Position numbers and translations under genes: made by a program. A DNA stretch of 64,000 bases from Syngnathus acus (lineage: Eukaryota > Chordata > Actinopteri > Syngnathiformes > Syngnathidae): contig NC_051094.1 of assembly GCF_901709675.1 (NCBI RefSeq), positions 12,270,501 through 12,334,500 on the forward strand, written 5' to 3'. Under the pieces are notes generated by a model. That model was not told the DNA's origin, ran no database searches, and saw only the letters and a list, made by a program, of their open reading frames with translations. Below are positions 12,457-24,200 of the stretch, piece after piece (the first letter of the stretch is position 1; each line of letters opens with the position of its first letter).

Positions 12457-12478
12457 ATTGATTGATTGATTGATTGAT
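12410..12478. repeat. Compound (TTGA)n(CTTG)n(ATTG)n microsatellite
   Basis: Tetranucleotide tract in which a central TTGC block is flanked by TTGA/GATT blocks, about 69 bases long. Antisense frames read Ser-Lys-Gln-Ala repeats and are artefacts. Confidence 0.9.
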
Positions 12479-12497
12479 ATAAAAACTGTCCATTCAG

Positions 12498-12625
12498 TCT
12501 TTTTTCTATAGCGCTTGTCCTCATTTAAGTCGCAGGGGAGGTGGAGCCTATCCCTGGGGTACACCAATGAGTCATCACAGGTGACATGTCGGCAAACCAC
12601 CATTCTCATTCACATTTGCACGTAT
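12498..12625 (+). repeat. Degraded dispersed teleost repeat copy
   Basis: Contains TTTTCTATAGCGCTTGTCCTC, GTGGAGCCTATCCC and GGGGTACACC in the order found in the intact fish repeat, then CATTCTCATTCACATTTGCAC. Same family as the copies at 4348, 24712, 25622 and 48950. Confidence 0.6.
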
Positions 12626-12656
12626 GGGTAATTCCGAGACATCACTTACTTTAAAA

Positions 12657-12998
12657 CTGGGGTTTTTAATTGGTTTCTTCCAAGGAACCGCCATTATAAC
12701 CAAGAAGCAACTCGGGGACCACTACTTTGGCGGAATATTATTTTGTTTTGCACCGATGGGGGATAGGTCTATACAGGATATTTATTTGCATCTGTATGTC
12801 TATTTTGGAATCTCTGCTGCATTTGACATATTTTGGATGGGTAAATGATTCACAAAATTAGCTGGAAAATAAATCAAATCTGAGTGATAAATCATTTTTA
12901 TTTTTAAAAATGTTACAATCCATTTCCAATGTCGCAGACCACCTGTAATGCCACTACGGACCACTAGAGAGTCGCGGACCACCGTTTGACAACCCCTG
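12657..12998. mobile_element. 342-bp hAT-type MITE with perfect 8-bp target-site duplication
   Basis: The element starts CTGGGGTTTTTAATTGG and ends CCGTTTGACAACCCCTG, imperfect inverted repeats of hAT style. It is bracketed by identical 8-bp copies of CTTTAAAA at 12649-12656 and 12999-13006, the duplication length of hAT elements. Internally it repeats the motif 'GGACCACTAC/GGACCACC' near both ends. There is no coding capacity. The intact target duplication suggests a fairly recent insertion, despite imperfect termini. Confidence 0.85.
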
Positions 12999-13006
12999 CT
13001 TTAAAA

Positions 13007-14438
13007 TACAAATTTGAACCTCAGAACTGTGATGCAGAAGTTCTATCTACAAGGCCACTGTGTTTCTCCACTTAATCGTTCTATAATGGAGAAATCATAA
13101 TATCTAGTCAGCCACTATCTCACCGTCCCTAATTCACTAGTCATCACTACTAAAATATATTTTTTTCTTGAATGTTTTGCCTTGCATATTAGATTAAGAA
13201 CTGCTGTGCGTTCATTCTGAGAGGGCCTACACATTTTTGCTTGTCATTTATCAGTGCAAAATGTCTTGTAATTGGCCTCTGGCAGGTTATACAGAAAAAC
13301 GGGCTGTTCTATTCTTCGTCCAAACATCATTTCGATTACAATGGGTGTCTAGCTTCCACTGATGGTAACACCTCATTTTATTTTCGACTTCCTTTTTTCA
13401 ACATCTCTTTTTGAGCAACAGATTGTTAACTGCCTCTTCACACTGTCCCCGCAAATGGCTTTCTCAAATGGAGGCTGTTGGCGAGCACAGTCTTAGCTCT
13501 TTGTTGGCAAGAGAGAACAGTGAAACAACCGCCAGCATCCCCGTAGGTGTCCACTTAACACTGAGACATGGGTGACAGGCCACTCAAGAACCAATGTTAG
13601 ACTTTAGGGAGAAAAGCTTGGAAATGACATCCCCCTAATGAGCATCTTTCTACAACCTTCAGTTCTCTTCCCCTCTCTTTTTTTTTTCTGCTTGAAAATC
13701 TTGATTGAAGAAGCAATCCTTTCCCCATTGGAGTCTCATGTCTTGGATGACATGAAATGGTTCGCCAACAAAGTTGTGTGACAGGTTGATGAGCGGAAAG
13801 TTGTCCCAGCTCAAAAAGGGAAGACAGATAAACTTTTGTACTCTGGGGAGGAGGAATGTGTCTTATGGTTAGTAAAACAAACATTCAGGGAGCTCATGGA
13901 GAACAAGGATAGATAACATGGACAAATATTTACAACATAATAGGTCAAAGATTATTAACATTTATTTGATAGCACACTCCCTTATTCGCTTGACTCAACT
14001 GTTTAGACATCCCTCCCTGTCTACGCTTACATAAAACATCATATTGGTTTAAATGAGACAAATGGCCTTATTTGTATTCCAAGGGAGACATAGATAAAAA
14101 AGCCAAGATTTACACAAAGGTGCCATTTTCATAAAGGTTGAATGTGTCACAGACCATATAATCCAAGGTAACATTACTTGAGTGTGACTTGCTAGCTCTA
14201 GCGCATCACATCATTTTGGGTGAGGCATAACACATTTTGTTCCGATGTTAATTTGTCTTTTTGTTAAACCAATAAATTAGTCACTGCAGTCTTTGTATGG
14301 CTTGTCTCTTAAATCAACTGGGTTTTAACAGAGAAGTATGCATTTAAAGCTCCATCTATGAGTGAGGTTGCAGATGGCAAAGGTGTTATCACATTATTGC
14401 ATGAGTCATAACTGTAAAATGTCAGCATGGCTATACAG
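13007..14438. other. Gene-free intergenic stretch
   Basis: Only short frames of no protein character. Nothing else supported. Confidence 0.55.
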
Positions 14439-14888
14439 CAGTGCTTTCCAACCAGGGTGCTGAGGCACATTTGTATGCTGTGATCATCAAGCATGATATG
14501 GGAAATTATCCCGTCTCACTTAATTTGTCCGAAAATTATTCATTACTTGGGAATATCTTTGTTCAACGTATCAGGACAGGTAGAACAACAACATGCTTGT
14601 CCATTCAATGGCAGAAGGTAGAATAAAGCTATACGTGTATTCGCCTACTGCCATGACATCCAACAGAAAAGGTCAGGATTCCCTGTGAGTGATACCATCT
14701 TTTTTATTCCAATTAAACAAGCTCAGACTTCACACTGAGTGAGTCCATTTGTGAGTAAGTGGAGATGAGATCATTTTTTCACCTATCCCCTATTGATATA
14801 TATTTTTGTACTTTTTGGCAGTATGCCATGAGAATTTTCCAACATAAAACGGGTGCCTCGGCTCATTGATAGTCAGGAAACACCGCTG
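14439..14888. mobile_element. Probable degraded hAT-type element
   Basis: The left end reads CAGTGCTTTCCAACCAGGGT followed by GCTGAGGCAC, and the right end reads AAACGGGTGCCTCGGCTCA then GGAAACACCGCTG. In intact fish hAT elements these are the 'CAGTGGTTCCCAACC... GTGCCGTGGCAC' start and the 'GGTGCCGTGGCTC... CACTG' finish. No matching target duplication could be found, so the boundaries are approximate and part of the interior may be unrelated. Confidence 0.5.
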
Positions 14889-17218
14889 CACGGAGCGATT
14901 CTATTTCTACAACACAAGGCGAGCATCATGCACATGACCCAGTTATTTGTTTTGAACTTGCATCACACAACGTTGCGATGATATGAAGAAAAAATGTTTG
15001 TTTACATCCTCAAAAGTCTTAAAAATCTGTTTTTACACATAAAGGAAAAGTGTTAGAACAAACTTCAGTATTAAAAACTGATGAGGATTTTAGAAAGAGT
15101 TTGACATTTTGATACATTTGCATTTTGATTTATTTTAGCACTTGACTAAAATCACACTAAATATCAGACAAGATTTTGGTCAGTGTGTACACTCACTTAT
15201 TAGACATTCAATTCTATATTTATCTCATTAGTTTTCTTCAGTATCAAGTTATTTAAACATTTAGTAACACTCCTTGCTCAGTCAGCTCATTTTAAACACA
15301 AAAATGATGAATCAACAGTGTCCAGAAAAGCGCTACATAAATCTAATGCATGACTCAAATTCAAGGAGCAGTGCTCCGTCTGCTGCACCACCTACAGTTT
15401 TACACTCCTGCAAAGTACATCTTCGCCACCATCATTAACAGAATTGTTAAATTCAACACCTCTCTGATATGAAATTGAACATTATTACCCGTGTAAAGGC
15501 GGACAACTCGATACAGCTCTTATATTGGATATGCTCAAACAATCAGAAAACAGCATAGGTACAGTATTAAAATGTGTCATTATGAGCGTTTAAGTGGGGC
15601 ACAATCCATTCTTTCTATTGAGTCAAATAAGAAAGAGGAGAGGAAAATAACATTGATTATGGAGCTCAATATTTCTCTGAGTACCACTCAAGTGACGGTG
15701 TTTTGTGTGCACACGGCACCCGATTGAGTGGAGCACAATCTTATCCTCCGCCTTATTACAGCCCTGTTCATGAGGAAGTTTGAAGTGATCCTTGACACCA
15801 TCACTGCAGTCGTTTAAGTCCCCGGAGGCTTTATATAACCTCGGCCAAGAACAAATGCCAAAATGCTACAGGTAATCGACGATGACAAACAACCCAGATC
15901 GGTCGCCGAGGTCACGTCTGACACACAGCTCACCCGATTGGTACTCTACTTCGACGTGAACCCAGTGGTAAATAAAAAAAAAAAAAAGGCAAAACATATC
16001 GATTTTGCCCTTGAAAGTTTACTTTCAAAAGTTTCTTTTTACACTTGGATACTAAGTTAAAGTAGGCCTAAAACTAGAAGGCGCTGTATAAAATGATATA
16101 CACTCTGTGTGTGTGCCTGCGTGTGTGCAAATATGTGAGAGAGAAAAAGCTTCACCCTGGGATGAATACATTTGGGCTCCACTGTAGCTGATTTTGCAAG
16201 ATGATGTTAAACAGACTTTTCATTTGATTAAAGTCCATAAAATTGATCACAATAGTTCTAGACGAAAAATCTTCTAAGACAATGGACAGATTTGTCCAGT
16301 TGTGATCGATTCAATGCCTTCAGAACGAAATGACTTGGAAGAATGATAATATTCAGACGATTATTCGTAATTGGAAATAACAACAAATAAAGCATTAATA
16401 TTCGGGACTTCTATAACAGCGATATTTAAAAACGAGCACAGTTAAAGGCAGCATTTTCATAGCACTCTTGTTTTGAATTTGGAACAGACGAACCGATTTC
16501 CTGTCCACTGATTGTCGGAACCCTGTCTCAAATAAATAGTAACACATTTTGCCAAGAAGCCATCCGACTCATTCATTTCCTTGGCATATTGACAATTTTT
16601 CACATGAATCAAATAATTTGATGGTCGTTCAGACAATATTATCAGAGAACAGAGTACAATATTGTGAACAATCAATGTGCTAATGAACGCTTGTTTTTTT
16701 TTGTTTTCCTTTTTTTCTAAACAAATCCAATTTCTGTGTGTAGCATCTCATTAATGGACCACATGCAATAGCGTTGAATCTCTGAGTCAAGCACAATACT
16801 AACACTTAATTTCTCCATTCTGTTCTTCCTTAATGTTTCCAAACCACTATCCACTTGGAAATACACTTTTTCTTATGGACCATTAGGTCTAGTAAGAAAT
16901 AAAAACGAACAAAAAAAAATGAGAATACAACTTTGGTGCATGGTGCTGAGCATATGTATTGTTATGCCATTAACAGAAGATGGAGACGAGATGTGGCTTG
17001 TTAAAACAGCTGAATGAACAGATTGAAGGGGAGATTCATTACGGTGTCCATTGAACCTGATCACCCAATTTAATTTATATAAATAGTCTGCATATGAATC
17101 CTGCCGCAAACATATTCTAAACGGCTCCTTACATCTGCATAATGGACCCACAGATGTTTTTTTGTGGTTGTTTATTTTGTGGCTGTCACTCCTTTAATAA
17201 ATAGTGTATCTGCCTGTT

Positions 17219-17221
<3 letters not shown>
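14889..17221. other. Gene-free intergenic stretch
   Basis: No gene recognised. At 15832-15838 there is a good TATA box (TATATAA), and 31 bases further an ATG followed at once by a donor-like CAGGTAATC. The 65-codon frame from that ATG has no family likeness and runs into a poly-lysine (A-run) stretch, so it is not called as a gene. Confidence 0.45.

Positions 17222-17299
<78 letters not shown>
17222..17299. repeat. (CT)n microsatellite
   Basis: An uninterrupted 78-base CT/AG run, a homopurine-homopyrimidine mirror tract able in principle to form triplex DNA. Ser-Leu and Arg-Glu repeat frames across it are artefacts. Confidence 0.97.
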
Positions 17300-17302
<3 letters not shown>

Positions 17303-17316
17303 CATCTGTCTATCCT

Positions 17317-17404
17317 TCCATCCGTCCATCCATCATCCATCCATCCATCCATCCATCCATCCATCCATCCATCCATCCATCCATCCATCCATCCATCCAT
17401 CCAT
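17317..17404. repeat. (CATC)n microsatellite
   Basis: About 22 copies of CATC with one deletion near 17333, directly after the CT tract. The two form one compound satellite of about 180 bases. Frames across it read Ile-His-Pro-Ser or Asp-Gly-Trp-Met repeats and are not genes. Confidence 0.97.
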
Positions 17405-20400
17405 GTTAAACCAGACGGGGATATAAAGTTGCTTCTGTTGCCTGGGATATTCTGTGACGATGCGGGGACAAGTTGGCCATGATATAGGCCCACCTTCCCC
17501 CTTTTGAGAACAGCTGTACATGGTCCGCACAAGCTATCTGCCGCTGCAGTGTCTGCGTGACATCTTGTGTAATAGTTCTTACTGGTCCACACGTGTGGGC
17601 CCCATGTGACGTCAATCTGACAATCCGCCACTTTGTTTCCCGTGTCTCGTTAGAAGCATCGTGTCACCCAAGATAAAATATACATCATGGATTCCATGCA
17701 CAGATGCCGCAGACTTTCATTTTAAATGCCCAATGTACTGGCCCGCCAACCATAATAGCCATCATGTCAAAATACTGGATTTTGCAGGAAAGCAAATTTC
17801 TTATTGTTTCTGAGCGGTCTAAGGACTCATGAACATGGCTGGTGGAATGATTGTAATTTTTATTTCTATTATTGTTCATGATGAACATATGATTTTGATG
17901 ATGAAAACAGTTATTTGTGGGTGCCTGGGTGTTAAAAAGGTGGCCATCCTCTGTCTCTCAGGTAGTGTGAGCCAGAAAGTGCGACTGATTAGGAGAATAG
18001 AATAATTTTTGACTTTGAATTTGAAAAAAACTGCCACATCCTTCACCGACGCTAAACTTGATCCCAAGGGTCGTTTTTGAACCTTCATTACACTTTCACA
18101 CATTGTCCCTTTAATTGATTTTCCATCTAAATGTGTCAGTCTTAAAATGACTGATGGTCCACCCAAGGTGACCTTGCCTCTCATCTCAATTCAGAAGAGG
18201 AAAGGCTCTTTCATTTTTCATTTTTTAGCCATATATATTTCTCAGGTGAAATTTGCAACAAAATGATTAGCTGGCAACCAAGTCAGGGTGTCCCTCACCT
18301 TCTGCCCAGAGACTGCTCCAGTAGATATCAATCTGGAATCCAAATCCTGTAGAAGTACTACACGAGCCCCATTATTTGTCAGTGAAGTGCGGGATTAAAT
18401 GTCACCCCGCAGCAAGCAGACAACAGAAAGCATCAAACAGCAGAGCAAGTTGCCACAGGTCATTGGCATGGAGGAAAATGGATTGCTGGGGTCTTAAATA
18501 CAGAACAGCAACAGCAAAATTGCACCTGCCAGGAATGCACGGTAGCAACTTTACAACCTGCCATTCACCCTACAAATCACGGTGAGAGGAGTAGGAAAGG
18601 CCAACATGATATATTCCCTTTTTCCCGTTTAGAAAAAGGTAAAAGTTTAGAAATGCAATCTGCTAACGGTGTCAAAAATAGGTAAGCATCTGAAGACTAC
18701 AAATGGATAGGCTTTTAGTAAAAGTCGTCAATTTAGAGTCAATGTTTATATGCTGGGATCAAAATCTTTTGGGCCATATAAAAAAAATGACAGGAAGTAG
18801 ATGTGGAAAGCACTTGGGATAAAAATGAATGGCAGCATTGGAGTTTTGTTGTCCCCAAATAATTAGTGGTGAAGTTGTTTTCCTTTGCTCTTCAACGTGA
18901 ACTTGTTATACAACTGATGTGTTGGTATACAGCACAACAAACACACCCAACGCAGACAACATTACGGACACTCGTTTAAACCTTTGAGAAGCATTTTTTA
19001 ATTACTAATCGTTGGAATGAACCTCGTGGTATTGGAGATTACATCAAATAATTGTTTAGTTTTATTTAATCATGTAGACACAAGTAACTACTTTCAAAGT
19101 TTTTTAATTTGCATTGTTTTTATGAGTTTATATTTTTAGTTTTTGGAGAGAATGATTTAAAACACCTATTTTAACAATAAGCAGCATTAGGCAGAGACAA
19201 AAAAGTTATTTGATTTGTGTCAAGATCCATTCCAAATCTCATCAAATTCCTTTTGACACAAGACTCAGCAACTTCTCATATAGAATTGACTAATTTCATA
19301 AAAAGAAAATCATGGTTGACATACAACCTCATTGGCTGAGGGAATAAGCTGTGTACTTCGTACACACACTCCAGACAAGTAACATTTTACTCAGTTCACA
19401 GTAAGCATCATTACATATATATCAGATTATAATCATATCAGATCTTTAGGTCAAATGTCTTCACTATCTCCGTTTTTGACAAGCCATCGCCATCCTAAGT
19501 CTGTAGAGCAGATGGACTGATAAGTAACCGTGTGTGTCTGCACTCCCATATGATGCCCTGGCACAGATTTCTCCTGATGAGAGATGGAATTTTCTCCTCT
19601 TAATGATGGCCAAGCCCAACCTTTATTGGCCTCCACAAAGGTCAAGTGAAACCAGATCTATCGGCATGATCTGCCACACGGGAATCATCAGCATATTCTT
19701 TATCGTGCACTTGTGTAAGAAGCAGTATGTCCTTCCATCTGATTTCTGTATTGATGGGATTAGGGTAAATTTCAAAGTACAAACTGGACTGGTCACCATG
19801 TAATTGCATTGTACTGTAAATGGGCAGAGCAACAATTGAATCTACCACAGTATATAAACCTGTACACTACATGTACTGTTTTGGAATGATTTTATGTACG
19901 TCACTTAGGCTAGACATAGGCTATGTGGATTAAGCCTGTTCAAGACGGATTGAGTTGACCAACATATAACATATTTTTGATCAATTTTCTATTTTACTGT
20001 ACAGGGAATAATGAGAAAAGGTCCAAAGGATAGTTGTCTGGATTGTCGTGTTGTGGTGGACCCCAGGACCAGGCCTCTCACCCAGCAGGCCTGCAGTTAG
20101 GGGTGGGGTGATAAGTGTCTCCTTTGTTACATCATCTTGTCTTTGTTGCTCTCTCAGTTTTTGGTAGTCAGTCATGGAATAAAGACATGTTCAAAATAAA
20201 GACTTGTGCTACAGTATCACAAATTTGGTCATTTTGTACAGATGAAATAGAAGGATATAGATCCAACCTCAGTTTCCCTTCACTGCACTGCACAAAGTAA
20301 ATTACATGGCAAGTGTTTCAAATTAATGTTGGTGTTGTGCGATGATCAAGAGAGAATACAAATAGGACAAACCTAAATTATTGTGTAATAAATGGGATGT

Positions 20401-20437
20401 CACCTTCATAGCCATTTTCTTCTTTTTTGTAATCAAA
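17405..20437. other. Gene-free intergenic stretch
   Basis: Beyond the E-box/CRE pair at 17587-17614 and a small degraded dispersed-repeat piece at 18268-18320, I see no coding sequence or structured element. Confidence 0.5.
17587..17614. promoter_or_regulatory. Palindromic E-box next to a consensus CRE
   Basis: CCACACGTGTGG (17587-17598) is a 12-bp perfect palindrome with a CACGTG core. TGACGTCA (17607-17614) is the full palindromic cAMP response element. Nine bases apart in a locally richer sequence, they look like a regulatory module. The nearest start on the plus strand is klhl22, 3.7 kb away, so the target is unknown. Confidence 0.35.
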
Positions 20438-20580
20438 GCGCTTCACACTGCTTCCTCATACATCTTAAATGTTTTGCTCAACAACACTTCGAGATGGAAA
20501 CAATGGTTGGGGGATCGAACCCACCATCTCTGGGTTGGGAGACAACCACGACCCACTGAACCCGTCCCGCACCTATTGAA
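20438..20580. repeat. Degraded dispersed retroelement-like repeat
   Basis: Words AATCAAAGCGCTTCACACTGC, TTTTGCTCAACAACACTTCG and GGGGGATCGAACCCACC, in that order, match a common fish repeat that runs from 'aaagcgctttacac' to 'gatcgaaccc'. It is not a tRNA gene: there is no acceptor stem or anticodon arm. Confidence 0.5.
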
Positions 20581-20780
20581 TAGTCAAGAGCCCCCTCTAG
20601 TGTTTCAAAATAGTAATTGCAGGACGATACCCCGGAAATGCACATAGATTTATTCGTAATGTGTAGTTGTATGAACCAGTCAAGAATACAAAACGAATAA
20701 ATATGTGACTGCAAATTCTTTCTACAAAATCTTCAAATATTTTTGACATTGCTTGAGCTACGTTTTTTGCACGTTTCTGA

Positions 20781-21291
20781 TAGGCTCATGTGAGCAAATG
20801 GACGGGCGAATAAAATATGCGTAACCAATGGGACATCAGATCAACACAGTAGCGCCTCAAAGTAAACAGATCAGCAAACGTCAAAAACCACAAAACGAAC
20901 TATATAATCCTAAATTGTACAAAAAAACTGCGTGCTTTAATATCGCGACTCTGTGTTTATTGCTGTCGTTCTTTTATTGGCAAACGTTTATTTCGACCTT
21001 CAAGTAGTGAGGTTTTAAGCGTTCTCTCGTTAGCTCGCTAGCAGTGTTTACCTAATCAATGATGACCTTAGGTTACATCTAACCGTCGATTCGAGGTAAA
21101 TGCATGCACTTGAATTTGAACATTTGATTTGAATATTCTGTGACTGCCGCGACTGGTTAACTGTAACCACCCTGACAGCAGCCTCTACTCCTCCTCCTCT
21201 TCCTGTTGTTGTTTTTCCCGGAGAAGTAGTTTGTTCAACGACTTCCTACTGGAAGTCTTCTAGATAATGCTAGCGCCAGACATCTAAGGTG
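20781..21291 (+). promoter_or_regulatory. klhl22: Candidate promoter and 5' UTR of klhl22
   Basis: The region directly 5' of the klhl22 start carries a CCAAT box (20825-20829), several CpGs (ATATCGCGACTC near 20940) and a pyrimidine-rich TCCTCCTCCTCTTCC stretch near 21188. No TATA box sits near the ATG, as expected for a broadly expressed housekeeping-like gene. The transcription start is unknown. Confidence 0.35.
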
Positions 21292-24200
21292 ATGAAATCT
21301 GAACAACACAATCCTGCGATGGCTGCCAACGCACAGCTGAGTCTGGTTGGCGGTTCGGTCACCGGCTGCTCCTCAGCCGGTGGCCGCGGTCGTCAGACGT
21401 TCAGAAGTTCGGCCCATTCCCAAAGCCTGCTGGACAGCCTGCTGGGGCTTAGGCAAGCTGGCATCCTGTCGGACGTGGTGCTTCTGGTGGAGGGTCGAGC
21501 ACTCCACGGCCACCGCGTGCTTCTCGCTGCTGCTTGCGATTATTTTAGGTAAAACAAACTTCTATCGTTCGTTAACTGTCTGTTTTGTCAAAGTGCAAAC
21601 GCGATGTGGAATTATGATGCTGCTTCCAATAACACCAAGCAGCGCGTAGTCATTCAGCTGTAAAGGCAACTACGAAAAGTCGATATTAATATGACACTTC
21701 CAGGAACCTAATTGCAATTAACATTCCGTCAGGCGCATCACATTTGCTGTCCTGCAACTCACCATTCCTCTGTCACGTTATGCGTTGATTTTAGTGTGAG
21801 ATCAATAGTTGTCCTTCCTGTCATGTGTTTTTGTACACTACTTTGTGTGTGTGTGTGTCTGTGTGATAACTACCCAGTCGTCATATAATCAACCTCACAT
21901 ACTCACTTCACTGGTTCTTTTATCTCAAACAAGATATTTTAGGTTGCATTACCTGACATGTTTTGGCTTGTACTTCCGCCTTCATCAGAGTCTCTAAAAT
22001 GAACTTAGTACAACAACCTCACATACTGTTCTAGACTTTAGGTTTACAGGGAATGTAAAGAAGCCTTTACTGTCAAAACCTACCAAGACAGCAAATAAGC
22101 AAGGTTATCTGTATTTACATAACTGAATATTGACATTAATTACACATAGCTAGGGGTGCACCCAAAACTTGAAGTTTGTGGATGACAGCGGAAGTGGATC
22201 AGGGACAATGATAAGTCAAAGTACAGAGAGGAGGTACATCCAGTGGACAGGTGCAAAAAAAAAAAAAATCTTTGCATCAATGTGAAGAAGCCCAAGGAAG
22301 TAATGATGGATGGTTCTAGTGGTGTGATAGCTGATTGGCATGTTTAACAGATCAAACGTTCCAAGTGATCATTGACATCTCCCTGTTCAGCCCAACACTT
22401 TTCTTATCAATGTTTTCCTCAGAGGGATGTTCACTGGAGGCCTTCGCGAGATGCAGCAGAATGAGATCCCAATCCACGGAGTGTCTTATTTGGGCATGAA
22501 CAAAATACTGGACTACATCTACACTTCAAAGATAGAGCTAGACCTGGACTGTGTGCAGGAAGTCCTAATAGCGGCCACATTGGTGCAGGTGTGGTTTCTT
22601 TCCTTTTCATGATACACAGTACTGATAAATCAAAGACACCCCAAAGATGAACATCCACAATTTATGTCATTTGGTATTTTTTCCACCCATGTCTTTCAGC
22701 TTGAGGATGTCATAGGCTTTTGCTGCGAGTTCCTCTTCTCCTGGCTGGACGAGAGCAACTTATTGGAGATGCATCACCTCGCCGATCTCTACGGACTGCG
22801 GCAACTCAATGCCAGAGTCCACGCCCACATCCTGAGCAACCTGCAGGCTTTGTCCCGCACAGACGTCTACCGGCGACTCCCCCAAGAAGAAGTCTTCCAA
22901 GTTCTAAGCAGTGATGAGCTGGATGTGCAAAGTGAGAATGAGGTGTACGAGGCAGCGCTTCACTATCACTACAGTCCTGAGCAGGTGGAGAGTGACCAGG
23001 TGTACTTGCAGGTCAGTCTGGTGTGTCCATGTTCTTTTCCTGGCAAGCGTCTAAAGCAAACAGCATGTATGTTAACACAGGTCAAGAGCTAAAGTTTAAT
23101 CAGAGATGGGATAGGCTCCAGCAGTTCAGAACAAGGATCATCAGATCATCATAAGGTTGAGTTATAAAAGCAATACCAATGTTATCATGCACTGTAATTT
23201 ATAGCTATGTATCAGAGGATTAGGGTTAGTTGCTGTCATTATCATATTATTAGTATGAAATCTTGATGTGCTGATTGAAAAAGGGCCGATTTGTAAAAAT
23301 GTGTTGACCAGTGTTCACTGCGTGTCTAAATGTTGCTAATTTTGCCGTACTGCAGGACAATCTCAAGATGCTTGATGCTGTGCGCTTCTGCCTAATGGAG
23401 AAGCAAGTGCTGCAGAGGTTGCACGATAAACTGGATCAGTGCCCGCTAAAGGAAGCCGTGTCTGCTGCCCTGCATTACCATGAGCAGGAGATGTGGCAGC
23501 CTGTCCTTCAGAGTCCTCTCACACAGCCTCGTTCCACCTTCTACTGTATTTTGGCCTTCGGGGGGATGTTCGCTTCCCCCTCTCATACGGACAACGAGCA
23601 CCTGTTCCACGTGTTCCACCCTAGCTGGAAGGAGTGGAGGGCTCTTAATTCAGTGAACACTCCCCGGATGTCCAACCAGGGAATTGCTGTGCTCAACAAC
23701 TTTGTGTATCTTATTGGTGGAGACAGGAACACCAGTGGATTTCGTGCAGAGACTCGATGCTGGAGGTGAGGGCAACATTTTGGCTTCAGAAAGGGGTCTC
23801 TCTTATTTTTACATGCAATTTCATGTTCATATGAAATGCAAAGAAAAATAATGACTTAAATACAACTCAAATCAAGCATTAAAAAAACAAATCAAAATAA
23901 CCGAGCAATTTACTGCTTTTTCGTTTCCAACCTCGGTGTACGTAAATTGTCGTAATATTTTTGACGTAGTCAAAATGGTCATCAAATTACTTGTGGAATC
24001 TGGAATCTATGATGAATGCTTTTGTTGAGGTCAATCCACTCGCATTATTTCTGAAGTCCTAATAATCTGCTCCTGTCCCCATTCTCTAGATACGACCCTC
24101 GTCACAATAGTTGGTGCTCCATCCAACCTTTGCAGCATCAGCACGCGGACCACTGCGTTTGTGTGGTGGGCGGGCATATTTACGCTATCGGAGGTCGCGA

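Noticed and set aside
17194-17631. 145-codon frame with Asp-Gly-Trp-Met and Arg-Glu repeats
   Set aside because: It is the translation of the CATC and CT microsatellites.
20438-20580. Possible tRNA gene because of GGGGGATCGAACCC
   Set aside because: Only a B-box-like word is present and the surrounding order matches a dispersed repeat.
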